Positions 15,822 through 25,478 of a stretch of 64,000 nt of DNA are shown piece after piece. Source of the DNA: Thioglobus_B sp964558405 (GTDB taxonomy: Bacteria > Pseudomonadota > Gammaproteobacteria > PS1 > Pseudothioglobaceae). Position 1 is the first letter of the stretch. Each line of letters starts with the position of its first letter. The notes below the pieces were generated by a model. It was not told the origin of the DNA and did not search any database. It worked only from the letters and a program-made list of their open reading frames with translations. Made by a program: the position numbers and the translations under genes. The stretch covers positions 1 to 64,000 of the forward strand of contig CAZLDG010000001.1 of NCBI GenBank assembly GCA_964558405.1, read 5' to 3'.

Positions 15822-17942
15822 CTAATTGGCTGGTGCAAACACCATTTGCCTGTCATCTAGATTAACCGAGGCAATCTGAATCTTGATGTGATCACCCAAT
15901 TGATAGCTCTTGCCAGTACGCTCACCTTTGAGTTGATGATGAATGTCATCAAAAATATAATAATCATCATCCAAGTCGCGAATCGAGATCATACCTTCGA
16001 CAAACACATCGGTAAGCTCGATAAACAAACCAAAGCCTGCTACGCCAGAGATAACTCCCTCGAAAGTTTCCCCAACTCTATCACGCATATACTCGCATTT
16101 AAGCCATTGTTCTACATCACGCGTAGCATCATCGGCACGGCGCTCGGTAATGGACAGATGCTCGCCAAACTCCGCCATTTTTTGACTTGGCTTGTGTTTT
16201 TTCTTGGCCAGCACACGGTAAATCGCGCGGTGTACCAATAAGTCTGGATAGCGACGAATAGGTGAGGTGAAATGCGTATAGTCATCAAAGGCTAAACCAA
16301 AGTGCCCTTCGTTGGCTGGCGTATAGATGGCTTGCTTCATGGTTCTTAGCACCACGGTTTTGATTACATTTTCATCGTCACGACCTTTGGCCTCTCTCAA
16401 AACCTTGGCAAAATCACGCGATTCTGGTTCTTCTGAGCTACTCTCTAGTGTCAGTCCTACGGCCGATAAAAACTGTCTGGTGGTGTCAATTTTCTCCTGT
16501 GTTGGCTTAGGGTGAATACGATACAAAAAGTCCTCATCGTGATGGGCCAAGAACTTCGCTGTGGCTTGGTTAGCCATGAGCATACATTCTTCAATCAGTT
16601 TGTGTGCATCGTTACGCTTGCGCGCAATGATGTTGTCAATCTTGCCGTTATCATTAAATAGAATTTGCGACTCAATACGATCAAAATCCATCACCCCGCG
16701 TTTAATACGCGCTGCGTGTAGGGTTTTGTATAGACCATATAGTGCATCTAGATTGTCCATCACATGCGCATATTGCTCGCTAAGCGCTGCATCTTTGTCT
16801 TCTAGAATCTTGCCTACCTCAGTATAGGTCATACGTGCATGTGAGTACATGGTGGCTGGATAGAACTGATAATCCAGTAGTTCACCATCCACACCAATAT
16901 TCATCTCACAAGTCATGCACAGGCGCTCAACTTGCGGGTTGATTGAACACAGGCCATTAGAAAGTGCCTCTGGCAACATTGGTACCACACGATGCGGGAA
17001 ATACACCGAATTACCGCGATCAAAGGCATCCTTATCCAGGGCGGTACCTGGCTTAACATAATGTGCTACATCGGCAATTGCTACGTAGAGCTTCCAGCCT
17101 GTATCGGTCGGTTGTGCATACACAGCATCATCAAAATCGCGCGAGTCCTCGCCATCAATGGTAATTAGCTTAATATGACTAATGTCGCGACGATCTTGTT
17201 TGTCCTGTTCAGTAACCTGAGTTGGTAGGCCAGCGGTTTGCTCTAAGGCTTCTTCAGAGAAGTCTACCGGAATGTTGTAGCGATATAGAGCCGAGTCAGT
17301 CTCAACACCTTCATCCATAAACTGACCAATCACCTCGACAATCTTGGCTTGTGCATTACTGGTGAGTGTTGGGGACTTGGTAATTTCCAACACCACAATT
17401 TGCTCGTCTTGATGCGCAGCATCATAAACAGGAATATCAATGGTGTGCTTGATACGTCTATCATCTACCACCACATAAGCCCCTTGCTCTTCAATATGCA
17501 AGCGTCCTACCAGGGTTTTAACCGTTTCGATAACCTTAACAACTTGTGCATCGCCTCTGCTGTTTAATAGACGTGCTTGTACGCGATCACCATGAAAAAC
17601 CAATTGCATTTGTTTGGCGCTAAGACGCAGGTCTTTGCCGCCTTTTTCTAGCGCCAGAAAGCCAAAACCTTTAGGGTTGGCAATGACGGTACCAATCAGT
17701 AGGTCATCTGCTGAAAATACGCGATAGATACCCTTTTTATTGCAACTAAGTTGCTGGTCACGTACCATGGCCTTGAGGCGGTGCGTTAAGGGTTTTTTCT
17801 GTTTATCGTTAAGTTCGAGTAGGTCAAATAAATCGTATTTATTTCGGGGTTTTTCCTGAATAAATTCTAGGATGTACTCTCTAGAAGGGATCGGGTTTTC
17901 ATACTTTTCCGCTTCTCTTTTTTTATAGGGATCTTTACTCAT
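15822..17942 (-). CDS. rnr: Ribonuclease R
   Basis: Processive 3'-5' exoribonuclease of the RNB family (706 aa). Order: N-terminal helix-turn-helix (about 20-80), two cold-shock OB folds, the RNB core with catalytic aspartates D263, D269, D271 and D272 in IDGEDSRDFDDA, and an S1 domain near 620-700 (EGVISGVAGFGLFIELTD). It ends soon after S1 and lacks the ~80-residue lysine-rich tail of E. coli RNase R (813 aa), which affects ribosome association and stability. I use the ATG at 17942, which forms an ATGAGTAA overlap with the purA stop, over the TTG one codon earlier. purA-rnr linkage also occurs in E. coli. Confidence 0.94.
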   Translation of the reverse strand: MSKDPYKKREAEKYENPIPSREYILEFIQEKPRNKYDLFDLLELNDKQKKPLTHRLKAMVRDQQLSCNKKGIYRVFSADDLLIGTVIANPKGFGFLALEKGGKDLRLSAKQMQLVFHGDRVQARLLNSRGDAQVVKVIETVKTLVGRLHIEEQGAYVVVDDRRIKHTIDIPVYDAAHQDEQIVVLEITKSPTLTSNAQAKIVEVIGQFMDEGVETDSALYRYNIPVDFSEEALEQTAGLPTQVTEQDKQDRRDISHIKLITIDGEDSRDFDDAVYAQPTDTGWKLYVAIADVAHYVKPGTALDKDAFDRGNSVYFPHRVVPMLPEALSNGLCSINPQVERLCMTCEMNIGVDGELLDYQFYPATMYSHARMTYTEVGKILEDKDAALSEQYAHVMDNLDALYGLYKTLHAARIKRGVMDFDRIESQILFNDNGKIDNIIARKRNDAHKLIEECMLMANQATAKFLAHHDEDFLYRIHPKPTQEKIDTTRQFLSAVGLTLESSSEEPESRDFAKVLREAKGRDDENVIKTVVLRTMKQAIYTPANEGHFGLAFDDYTHFTSPIRRYPDLLVHRAIYRVLAKKKHKPSQKMAEFGEHLSITERRADDATRDVEQWLKCEYMRDRVGETFEGVISGVAGFGLFIELTDVFVEGMISIRDLDDDYYIFDDIHHQLKGERTGKSYQLGDHIKIQIASVNLDDRQMVFAPAN

Positions 17943-19254
17943 CAAATGGGTGGTTTAAAATTAAAGTTTCGTCACGATCTGGACCCGTTGAAAGAATATC
18001 AACAGGCAGACCTGAAAGTTCTTCAATTTTACGAATATAGTTCTGTGCCGCTTGTGGCAAGTCATCGAATGACTTAGTACCAATGGTTGATTTTTGCCAA
18101 CCAGCCATCTCAATATAGACGGGTTTAGCATTAGCATAACCTTCAGCATCATAAGGTGGCGTATCAACTTGTTGACCATCTAGCTCGTAGGCCACACAAA
18201 TCTTAATAGATTCTAGTGAGTCTAGTACGTCTAATTTGGTTAGACAAATGCCGGTTACTGCATTGAGTTTAAATGAACGATTAAGGGTAACCATATCTAA
18301 CCAGCCACAACGACGTTGACGACCAGTAGTGGCACCAAATTCATGGCCTACTGTACCAAGAATCTTACCAATTTCATCACCTTCATCGGTTGATACATCA
18401 TAGATTAGTTCGGTTGGGAATGGGCCGCCACCAACGCGAGTGGTATAAGCTTTTACAATACCAATCACATAATCAATATCAGTCACACCAACGCCTGAGC
18501 CAGTAACCGCACCACCTGAGGTGGTATTAGAAGAGGTTACAAAAGGATAGGTACCTTGGTCAATGTCCAGTAGTGCGCCTTGTGCACCTTCAAATAAAAC
18601 ATTTTCACCCTTGGCAATATGTTGGTGAATTTGCTCAGTAACATCGGTAATCATCGGACGCACAACCTTGGCTTGTTCTAATGCTTCAGCAAGTACCGCG
18701 TCATAATCTAGCGCCTCAGCACCATAATAGTTAGTAAGCGCAAAGTTATGATATTCCATCACCTCTTTAAGTTTTTGTGCAAAGGTTGTTTCATCTAATA
18801 AATCGCCAACACGCAAGCCTCGGCGTGAGACCTTGTCTTCATAGGCTGGACCAATGCCATTACCGGTAGTACCAATAGCAGCCTTGCCACGCTTTAGCTC
18901 ACGCGCATTATCCAATGCCACATGATAAGGCATAATCAAAGGACAACCCGGGGCAATCTTAATACGCTTGGCTGCATCTAGACCAGCAGCCTTTAGCTCA
19001 CCCAATTCTTTCATCAGTGCTGACATAGATAACACCACACCATGACCAATTAAACACTGGACGTTATCACGCAAGATACCTGAAGGAATAAGATGTAGAA
19101 CGGTTTTTTGACCATCAATTACCAAGGTGTGGCCGGCATTATGACCGCCCTGAAAACGCACCACACTAGCGACGCGATCGGTAATTAAATCAACCACCTT
19201 TCCTTTACCTTCATCACCCCATTGGGTACCAATGATTACGACATTTTTTGACAT
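17935..19254 (-). CDS. purA: Adenylosuccinate synthetase
   Basis: PurA (439 aa) joins IMP and aspartate using GTP in the first committed step to AMP. The phosphate loop GTQWGDEGKGK holds the catalytic D14, and GGHNAGHT supplies H42. The GTTGNGIGPAYEDK and TTTGRQRRCGWLD (GATTGRQRRCGW here) IMP and GTP motifs are present. It follows hisZ by 42 bp and overlaps rnr by 8 bp, reproducing the common hflK-hflC-(hisZ)-purA-rnr order. Confidence 0.97.
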   Translation of the reverse strand: MSKNVVIIGTQWGDEGKGKVVDLITDRVASVVRFQGGHNAGHTLVIDGQKTVLHLIPSGILRDNVQCLIGHGVVLSMSALMKELGELKAAGLDAAKRIKIAPGCPLIMPYHVALDNARELKRGKAAIGTTGNGIGPAYEDKVSRRGLRVGDLLDETTFAQKLKEVMEYHNFALTNYYGAEALDYDAVLAEALEQAKVVRPMITDVTEQIHQHIAKGENVLFEGAQGALLDIDQGTYPFVTSSNTTSGGAVTGSGVGVTDIDYVIGIVKAYTTRVGGGPFPTELIYDVSTDEGDEIGKILGTVGHEFGATTGRQRRCGWLDMVTLNRSFKLNAVTGICLTKLDVLDSLESIKICVAYELDGQQVDTPPYDAEGYANAKPVYIEMAGWQKSTIGTKSFDDLPQAAQNYIRKIEELSGLPVDILSTGPDRDETLILNHPFDE

Positions 19255-19296
19255 ACTGATTCCTAAGTGTTTTTTACTGTTTGTTGCTTAAGTTAA

Positions 19297-20250
19297 TTAT
19301 TTATTTTGTGAGAGAAATTTAAGGTCGAATGAGAAGCCAGTCGCCGCTCGTGATTGACCAAAAGATTCACCAATACCATTGTAACGTCCACCTTGTGCCA
19401 AGGCTTTAGAGTAGTTTTGGTTGTAAGCCGAGAAAATAACGCCATTATGATAACCATAGGCCTTAATTTCTGCCAAATCATAGACTACTTCAACACCGGT
19501 TTTTTCCAGGTGCGTATGCATATTTTGCAACTCAGAGATGGCGTTTTGAATGGGTTCAAAGCCTGTAAATACTGACAAAGCCTCTTCTAGGATTTCCGCA
19601 CCCCCTTCTAACTCCATCAATTTGATAAACTTTTTGGCATTTGTCAAAGTGTTATTGGCAATAAAGACGTTTAAATCTGGCGTTGAACGTTTAACAAAGA
19701 TTTGTCTAAGTTGGCTGGCCTGCTCAGGGCTAATATCCTCACCCTCGAGTAGCGTATTAAAGATGGCCACATGACCAATGCTAAGTACTACTGGAGAAAT
19801 CTCTAACACCGCCATGCTTTGTAGCATCAAATCAATCGCTTCAAGATCACTGGCAGTATCATTAGAGCCGTAAAGCTCAGCACCTGCTTGGATTGGTGAG
19901 CGAGATGCGTAAAAATCATCAGCACGCGTTTGTAAAATGGCATTTACGTAGCAATATTTTTGCTGTGTATCACTACCACGTTTGGCATCAATACGCGCAA
20001 TTTGCGGAGTAATATCGGCATGTACACCCAACATTTTTCCACTGGCCGGATCTAAAAACTTAAAAGTCTTTTCGTTAACTTCGCTACTGTTTAGTAGCAT
20101 GGAATCAACATTTTCCACCATTGGCGGAATCACCAATTCATAGCCATTTTCACTATATAAATCAATGAGTTGTCGACGAATGCGCTCAAACTTGGCAGCA
20201 TTCTCACCCGTTAACTCGTCGATACCCTCAGGTAATTGCCAGCTACTCAT
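19297..20250 (-). CDS. hisZ: ATP phosphoribosyltransferase regulatory subunit
   Basis: HisZ is a catalytically inactive relative of histidyl-tRNA synthetase that activates short-form HisG, the first enzyme of histidine synthesis, and mediates histidine feedback. The class II synthetase core is visible: LPEGIDELTGENA at the start, FLDPASGKMLGVHADITPQIARI (motif 2 region), and a degenerate C-terminal YNGIGESFGQSRAATGFSFDL. No anticodon-binding domain follows, separating it from HisS. At 317 aa it is at the short end of the family. It implies a short HisG elsewhere in the genome. Five bases separate it from hflC. Confidence 0.9.
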   Translation of the reverse strand: MSSWQLPEGIDELTGENAAKFERIRRQLIDLYSENGYELVIPPMVENVDSMLLNSSEVNEKTFKFLDPASGKMLGVHADITPQIARIDAKRGSDTQQKYCYVNAILQTRADDFYASRSPIQAGAELYGSNDTASDLEAIDLMLQSMAVLEISPVVLSIGHVAIFNTLLEGEDISPEQASQLRQIFVKRSTPDLNVFIANNTLTNAKKFIKLMELEGGAEILEEALSVFTGFEPIQNAISELQNMHTHLEKTGVEVVYDLAEIKAYGYHNGVIFSAYNQNYSKALAQGGRYNGIGESFGQSRAATGFSFDLKFLSQNK

Positions 20251-20255
20251 TAAAA

Positions 20256-21113
20256 CTATTTGGCCTCTGGATTAAAGTGACGGAAGAACTCGGTATTTGG
20301 ATTGAGTACTAAAATATCATTTTGTTTGTCAAATGACTTTTTATACGATTCCAATGAACGATAGAATGAGTAGAAGTCTGGGTTGTTGTTATAGGCTTTT
20401 GCATAGTTATTGGCACTAATTGCATCACCCTCACCACGAATTTTCTCACTATTACTATAAGCATCTGCCACAATAATCGTACGCTCACGATCAGCATTGG
20501 CTCGAATCTTTTCAGCCTCTTCCGCGCCCTTTGATCTGAAGTCTTTGGCAACACGCTCACGCTCGGCTTGCATACGACGATAAACCGAGTTAGATACCTC
20601 TTGTGATAGGTCGATACGCTTAATACGCACATCTAGCACTTCAATACCAAATTCGGTGACATCTTTTTTCGCCAGGCGGGTAATGTTGTTCATGATCTCA
20701 CTACGCTCACCTGAAACCACTTCAGCAATGGTACGCTTAGAAAACTCACTCTTGAGTCCAGTTTTAATAATTTGCGCCAAACGGTTATTGGTTCTGGCGA
20801 TATTACCACCAGTTGATTTATAGAACTGCTCAGCATCGGTAATACGCCACTTTACATAAGAGTCCACAATCACGTTTTTCTTCTCACCGGTTAGAAAACG
20901 CTCCGCTGGTGCGTCCAGTGTTTGAATACGATCATCAAACTTCACCACGTTGTTGACAAACGGCATTTTAAATTTAAGTCCTGGTGTTCTTTCTACTTGT
21001 ACAATCTCACCCAAGCGTAGCTTGATAGCGGTTTGGGTCTCGTTCACGGTATACAGTGAAGAGCCTAGTACAAAGACAATAATTGCGCCTAAGGCCAGTA
21101 TTACTTTTTGCAT
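20256..21113 (-). CDS. hflC: Protease modulator HflC
   Basis: A 285-aa SPFH/band-7 membrane protein. One N-terminal membrane anchor (about 4-22) is followed by the SPFH domain (VNETQTAIKLRLGEIV ...) and a long Glu/Arg-rich coiled coil from about 165 (QAERERVAKDFRSKGAEEAEKIRA). In E. coli HflC and HflK form a periplasmic-side cage around the FtsH protease and limit its action on membrane substrates. Its start overlaps the hflK stop by one base, so the pair is coupled. Confidence 0.95.
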   Translation of the reverse strand: MQKVILALGAIIVFVLGSSLYTVNETQTAIKLRLGEIVQVERTPGLKFKMPFVNNVVKFDDRIQTLDAPAERFLTGEKKNVIVDSYVKWRITDAEQFYKSTGGNIARTNNRLAQIIKTGLKSEFSKRTIAEVVSGERSEIMNNITRLAKKDVTEFGIEVLDVRIKRIDLSQEVSNSVYRRMQAERERVAKDFRSKGAEEAEKIRANADRERTIIVADAYSNSEKIRGEGDAISANNYAKAYNNNPDFYSFYRSLESYKKSFDKQNDILVLNPNTEFFRHFNPEAK

Positions 21114-22285
21114 TATCTTACCTCCCTAGTGCGGAAAACACCTCTGGCATTTTTAGCCGGTGCGCTATTTTGTGTTGACGCATCTTTAATAACAATCTCG
21201 GTATTGGTTGTTCTGTTTTCAATCAGTTTATCAACCGGTAGATACATCATTGAATTCGCGTTTGAATCCACTACAACCTTAGAAGTGCTTGATAGTACGC
21301 CTTCCATAGTCTCACGATATAGGCGCTCCTTGGTTACCTCAGGGGCTTTTTCATATTCGCCGAGGATTTGCTTGAAACGCTCAGCCTCACCCACAGATTT
21401 AGACACCACTTCAGATTTGTAAGCCTTGGCCTCTTCTAGCATACGCGCTGCCTTACCACGGGCTTTTGGCAGAATGTCATTTGAATAGGTTTGTGCCTCA
21501 TTAATCAAACGCTGCTTATCCTCACGGGCCTTTACTGCATCAGAAAAAGCTGCCTGTACTTGCTCAGGCGGTTGTGCATCTTGCATGTTAACGGTGGTAA
21601 TCACCAAGCCGGTTTGATACATATCTAGTAGCTCTTGTGATTTCTCTTTCACACTGTCTGCCACATTAGAACGACCTGCAGTTAAGATGTAATCCATGGT
21701 GTTTTTACCCACTACTTCACGAATGGCGCTTTCTACCACATGACGCAAAGTCATCTCTGGGCCAGCCACGTTAAACAAATAAGCTTGTGCATCATTAATC
21801 TTATATTGCACCGCAAACTTGGCATCAATCATGTTTTCATCTTTGGTTAACATAATGGATTCGCTAGAAACATTACCGCCAAAACGACGCGAAGAAGCGT
21901 TGACATTACGATAACCAATCTCGGCAGTTCGAATTTGTTCAACATTTACACGATTTAGGGTTTCAATTGGATATGGTAGGTGCCAATGCGGACCTTGAGA
22001 AGTTTCTTCTTGGAAGGCGCCAAAACGTAGTACCACGCCTTTTTCTGCCGGGTCGATAATATAAACACCGGAAACCATCCATAGCAAGAAAGCCAGAATA
22101 ACCAGGTATTTCAAGCCGCCAGCAGAGGGCATAGACGGGGTTTTTACCTCGCTAGGTCCAGTGCCTTTGCCGCCAAACATGCCGTCAAATTTGTTTTTAA
22201 AATCTTTAATTACTTCGTCGAGTTCAGGTGGGTTTTGATTGTTGCCACCCCAGGGGTTTTGATTGTTGTTGTCGTTCCAAGCCAT
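21113..22285 (-). CDS. hflK: Protease modulator HflK
   Basis: A 390-aa partner of HflC. The first 60 residues are Asn/Gly/Pro-rich and cytosolic (MAWNDNNNQNPWGGNNQNPP), then one membrane helix (about 58-77), then the SPFH domain (IDPAEKGVVLRFGAFQEET) and a coiled-coil region (AQTYSNDILPKARGKAARML). First gene of the hflK-hflC-hisZ-purA-rnr run; divergent from lptD with about 140 bp between the starts, where both promoters must lie. Confidence 0.95.
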   Translation of the reverse strand: MAWNDNNNQNPWGGNNQNPPELDEVIKDFKNKFDGMFGGKGTGPSEVKTPSMPSAGGLKYLVILAFLLWMVSGVYIIDPAEKGVVLRFGAFQEETSQGPHWHLPYPIETLNRVNVEQIRTAEIGYRNVNASSRRFGGNVSSESIMLTKDENMIDAKFAVQYKINDAQAYLFNVAGPEMTLRHVVESAIREVVGKNTMDYILTAGRSNVADSVKEKSQELLDMYQTGLVITTVNMQDAQPPEQVQAAFSDAVKAREDKQRLINEAQTYSNDILPKARGKAARMLEEAKAYKSEVVSKSVGEAERFKQILGEYEKAPEVTKERLYRETMEGVLSSTSKVVVDSNANSMMYLPVDKLIENRTTNTEIVIKDASTQNSAPAKNARGVFRTREVR

Positions 22286-22428
22286 GTTGCTTTAAACCTA
22301 ATAATTGAATTAATAACCTGAATCATTTTACCCAAAATAAAACCAAGAAGTCCTTTGAATAATGCAACTAATACAAACTGAGTTTATGGTGTTAAAATGA
22401 GTGCTTTTATATGGTGAATTTCAAGGCT

Positions 22429-24585
22429 ATGAAAAAACCTTTAGTTGTTAGCTCTCTGGTTTTATTCTCTATTTCTTCTTATGCTCAGGTGGTACTCAAT
22501 TGCCAGCAAGAGTCTTTGTTATTTCCCAAACAAGTCTTATCTACTAGTCATGACACTCTAGATGTATTGGCTGATCATAGTCAGATTAGTAGCAAGGATC
22601 ATTATTCACTCAGTGGCAATGTGTCGCTAAATTCAAGCGAATATTATTTGGCAGCTGATCGTGTTGATATTCAAAAATCCAACAAAACTTCAACCGCCAA
22701 TGGCCAGGTTAAATTCCAAGATGCTGAGATTATGCTCACTGGTGAGCGCGCTATTATTAAAAAACAAAATGGCGACACCCATACCACCCTAGAGCAGGTT
22801 AACTTCCATTATCCCGATTCGCGTATCAACGGCCAGGCGCAGCAGATTGTGAGTAGTGGTGGCGTGCAGGTCTTTGACGCAGCTAACTACAGTCTATGTC
22901 CTGTTGGTAATAGCGATTGGCGCATGAATGCAGATAAAATTACCCTTAATACCAACACTAATCGCGGCCAGGCCGAGGATGTGAGTATTGAATTTTTAGG
23001 CGTTCCAATCTTTTATTCGCCGTTTCACTCTTGGGTGTTAGAAGGACGTGGCTCGGGCTTTTTAGCACCATCGTTTTCTAGCTACAATGAATCGGTAGCG
23101 GGCGAGGACAATAGCTACCAGGTTCGTATTCCTTATTATTTTAATATCGCCCCTAATCGTGACTTTTTACTCACACTTAACCAGCTCTCTTCCAGAGGTA
23201 GTGTGGTTGAGGGCAAATATCGACAGCTGATTGAACCAAATCAGTATTGGGATCAAGGGCGCTTTGAATTAGAAGCGCATTATTTGGCCGAAGATGACAT
23301 TACAAGCGCTAAGCGTTGGTTGGCAAAATCTGATGTTGATTTAAGCTTAAATGCCAAGACGCAATTAAGTCTTAATACCCACCGAGTATCCGATACCAAC
23401 TACTTTAAAGAAATTGCCCACGATAATACCTCTATCTCACGCTTGAGTTCACAAATCAAACTGGCACATATTGATCGTGAGCAGAATCTTAATATTGGCC
23501 TATTCTCTGAGGATGAACAATTGGTTAATGGCGGTAGTGCTGAGTATACCCGTGCACCAGAGTTCTCTATTAGCAAGAGCTTTAGCGGTCTAGAGAATCG
23601 CCATTTAGACTTATCTTTGGTGAGTACGCAATTCAAGCATGATACGGCAACTGACACTGGCGTGCGTACCCATGCTCAAGCTGTACTGAGTCAAAGTATT
23701 AATACCCATGCTTACCAGCTGAGTCCGAAACTAATACTCTCTAATACGGACTACGCACTAGATAATCAAGCCGATCAGTCTAAATCGATGGCCAGATTTG
23801 CCTTGGAAGGTAAATGGTTCTTAGAAAGAGAATTATCCCTCTCTGGTAAAAACCTAGTACAAACCCTAACCCCAAGATTTGCTTATCACTACAGTGATGA
23901 AAAAGACTTAGGCGTTTATTATGATTCTGAGCTTAAAAGTGATTCATATACCAACCTGTTCTCAGGCGAAAAATACACCGGGCTTGATCGCGTCGCTAAG
24001 GCTAATGACATCGTCTGGGGCTTAGAGTCAGAGTTTATCGATGCTGATAGTGGCGATACCTATCTCAGCTTAAAAATGGCACAAGCCTTATATGGTGATA
24101 ATGGCACTGACAGAGACTATTCTGATATTGCTGCGGGCATGGACTTTAAACTGGGCGACCTAGTAATCAATACCGAGCTCCAATACGATCCACAAAGCAA
24201 GCAGGTGGATAAAACCGATAGCGCACTTACTTATCGCCTGGGCAAACGTAAATTTGTAACTCTAGCACATCATGACGATGGTTCACAAGAGTCAGCAGAA
24301 GCCTACGTGGTTTATCCTTTGACTGATAAAGTGCATGTATTTGCCGGTGTTAATCGCTCTTTGACTGATGCCATTACCAATAAACAGACTGGCGGTATTG
24401 CCTATGAGTCTTGTTGCTGGGCGTTGCGTCTTGCACACTTTAAAGGACATATCAGTGGTGCTGATTATGATCACGTCACCAACTTTGAGTTGGTCCTTAA
24501 AGGCCTGGCTTCCACCTCGCCTAGCTTGCGTAGAAAACTAGAGGCCGAGATTCCAAATTACCTGGCCGATTTAGATAATTACTAA
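22429..24585 (+). CDS. lptD: LPS-assembly protein LptD
   Basis: Outer-membrane beta-barrel that inserts lipopolysaccharide into the outer leaflet with LptE. From the ATG at 22429 (718 aa; AAGG 5 nt upstream) the protein begins with a signal peptide, MKKPLVVSSLVLFSISSYA, which the ATG at 22411 would extend with a poor n-region. An OstA-like periplasmic domain covers about 40-180 and the barrel the rest (GRGSGFLAPSFSSYNES start). All four structural cysteines are present: C25, C157 and the adjacent pair C662/C663, so the long-range disulfide control of E. coli LptD is probably kept. Its stop overlaps the surA start (TAATG). Confidence 0.94.
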   Translation: MKKPLVVSSLVLFSISSYAQVVLNCQQESLLFPKQVLSTSHDTLDVLADHSQISSKDHYSLSGNVSLNSSEYYLAADRVDIQKSNKTSTANGQVKFQDAEIMLTGERAIIKKQNGDTHTTLEQVNFHYPDSRINGQAQQIVSSGGVQVFDAANYSLCPVGNSDWRMNADKITLNTNTNRGQAEDVSIEFLGVPIFYSPFHSWVLEGRGSGFLAPSFSSYNESVAGEDNSYQVRIPYYFNIAPNRDFLLTLNQLSSRGSVVEGKYRQLIEPNQYWDQGRFELEAHYLAEDDITSAKRWLAKSDVDLSLNAKTQLSLNTHRVSDTNYFKEIAHDNTSISRLSSQIKLAHIDREQNLNIGLFSEDEQLVNGGSAEYTRAPEFSISKSFSGLENRHLDLSLVSTQFKHDTATDTGVRTHAQAVLSQSINTHAYQLSPKLILSNTDYALDNQADQSKSMARFALEGKWFLERELSLSGKNLVQTLTPRFAYHYSDEKDLGVYYDSELKSDSYTNLFSGEKYTGLDRVAKANDIVWGLESEFIDADSGDTYLSLKMAQALYGDNGTDRDYSDIAAGMDFKLGDLVINTELQYDPQSKQVDKTDSALTYRLGKRKFVTLAHHDDGSQESAEAYVVYPLTDKVHVFAGVNRSLTDAITNKQTGGIAYESCCWALRLAHFKGHISGADYDHVTNFELVLKGLASTSPSLRRKLEAEIPNYLADLDNY

Positions 24586-25478
24586 TGATGATTAAAGCCC
24601 TATTCTTAACAGTTTTTACCACCTTTAATGCATTGGCGGCTAACAGCATTATCGCCCTGGTAGATGATGAAATTATTACACTAGAGACCATTAAAGCAGA
24701 TATTAAACCAGGTTTTAACACTGAGCAAAAGCGCGAGGTGGTGAACCAGCATATTGATATTATGCTACAACTCGCTGCTGCCAAAAAAATGGGCATTCAG
24801 CCCAAGCCTGAATCTATCACCGCTACACTAAACGGTGTTGCCAAGCAAAACAACATTAGCCTGACGCAATTACGTGCACTGGATGAGTTTGAGCCCTTGG
24901 TAGAGAGTATTGAAAACAGCCTAACACTAAGAGGTCTAAAGCAAATTATTGCCAAAGAAGCTAAAGTAGCGCTAACGCAGATTGAGATTGATGCAGCGCT
25001 TAAAAATAACCCGGGCGATGGCACTCTAGAGCGACAAATTAAAGTGGCACAAATTGTTATCTCTTCCATTGATCAAACCGATGCCCTTTTGCAGTCACAA
25101 GATGCACTGATTAAAGAAAAATTACTAGGCTTTAAGGCGCAGTTGGATGCGGGTGAGTCTTTTGCCAAGCTGGCCAAGTTACATTCTCAAGATCCTTCGT
25201 ATAAAGATGGCGGAGTTTCTGCCTGGCTAGACCCTAAAAAACTACCACTTGAATTTACCCAGGTACTAGATGCTCTAGAGGCTGACCAAGTCTCAGAGCC
25301 TTTTAAAATAGGTCAGGCTTGGCGCTTGATTAAACTCGCTGACAGTCGTCAAGTGGATAAGCATTTAGACGTCATTAAGGCAACCCTGGTGCGTCAAAAG
25401 CAAAATGATTACTTTAATAGCTGGACACAAAAACTCAGGGACAAGGCTTATATAGAAATCTTTGAACATAAGCTCTAA
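24585..25478 (+). CDS. surA: Periplasmic chaperone SurA, single-parvulin form
   Basis: A 297-aa exported chaperone for outer-membrane proteins. Signal peptide MMIKALFLTVFTTFNALA, then a SurA N-domain (ALVDDEIITLETI ... NQHIDIMLQLAAAKKMGI) and one parvulin peptidyl-prolyl isomerase domain at about 145-255 (IKVAQIVIS ... LAKLHSQDPSYKDGG ... VSEPFKIGQAWRLIKL), then a C-terminal helix. E. coli SurA (428 aa) has two such domains. Placement between lptD and rlmB with one-base TAATG overlaps on both sides supports the assignment, since surA follows lptD in E. coli too. Confidence 0.9.
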   Translation: MMIKALFLTVFTTFNALAANSIIALVDDEIITLETIKADIKPGFNTEQKREVVNQHIDIMLQLAAAKKMGIQPKPESITATLNGVAKQNNISLTQLRALDEFEPLVESIENSLTLRGLKQIIAKEAKVALTQIEIDAALKNNPGDGTLERQIKVAQIVISSIDQTDALLQSQDALIKEKLLGFKAQLDAGESFAKLAKLHSQDPSYKDGGVSAWLDPKKLPLEFTQVLDALEADQVSEPFKIGQAWRLIKLADSRQVDKHLDVIKATLVRQKQNDYFNSWTQKLRDKAYIEIFEHKL

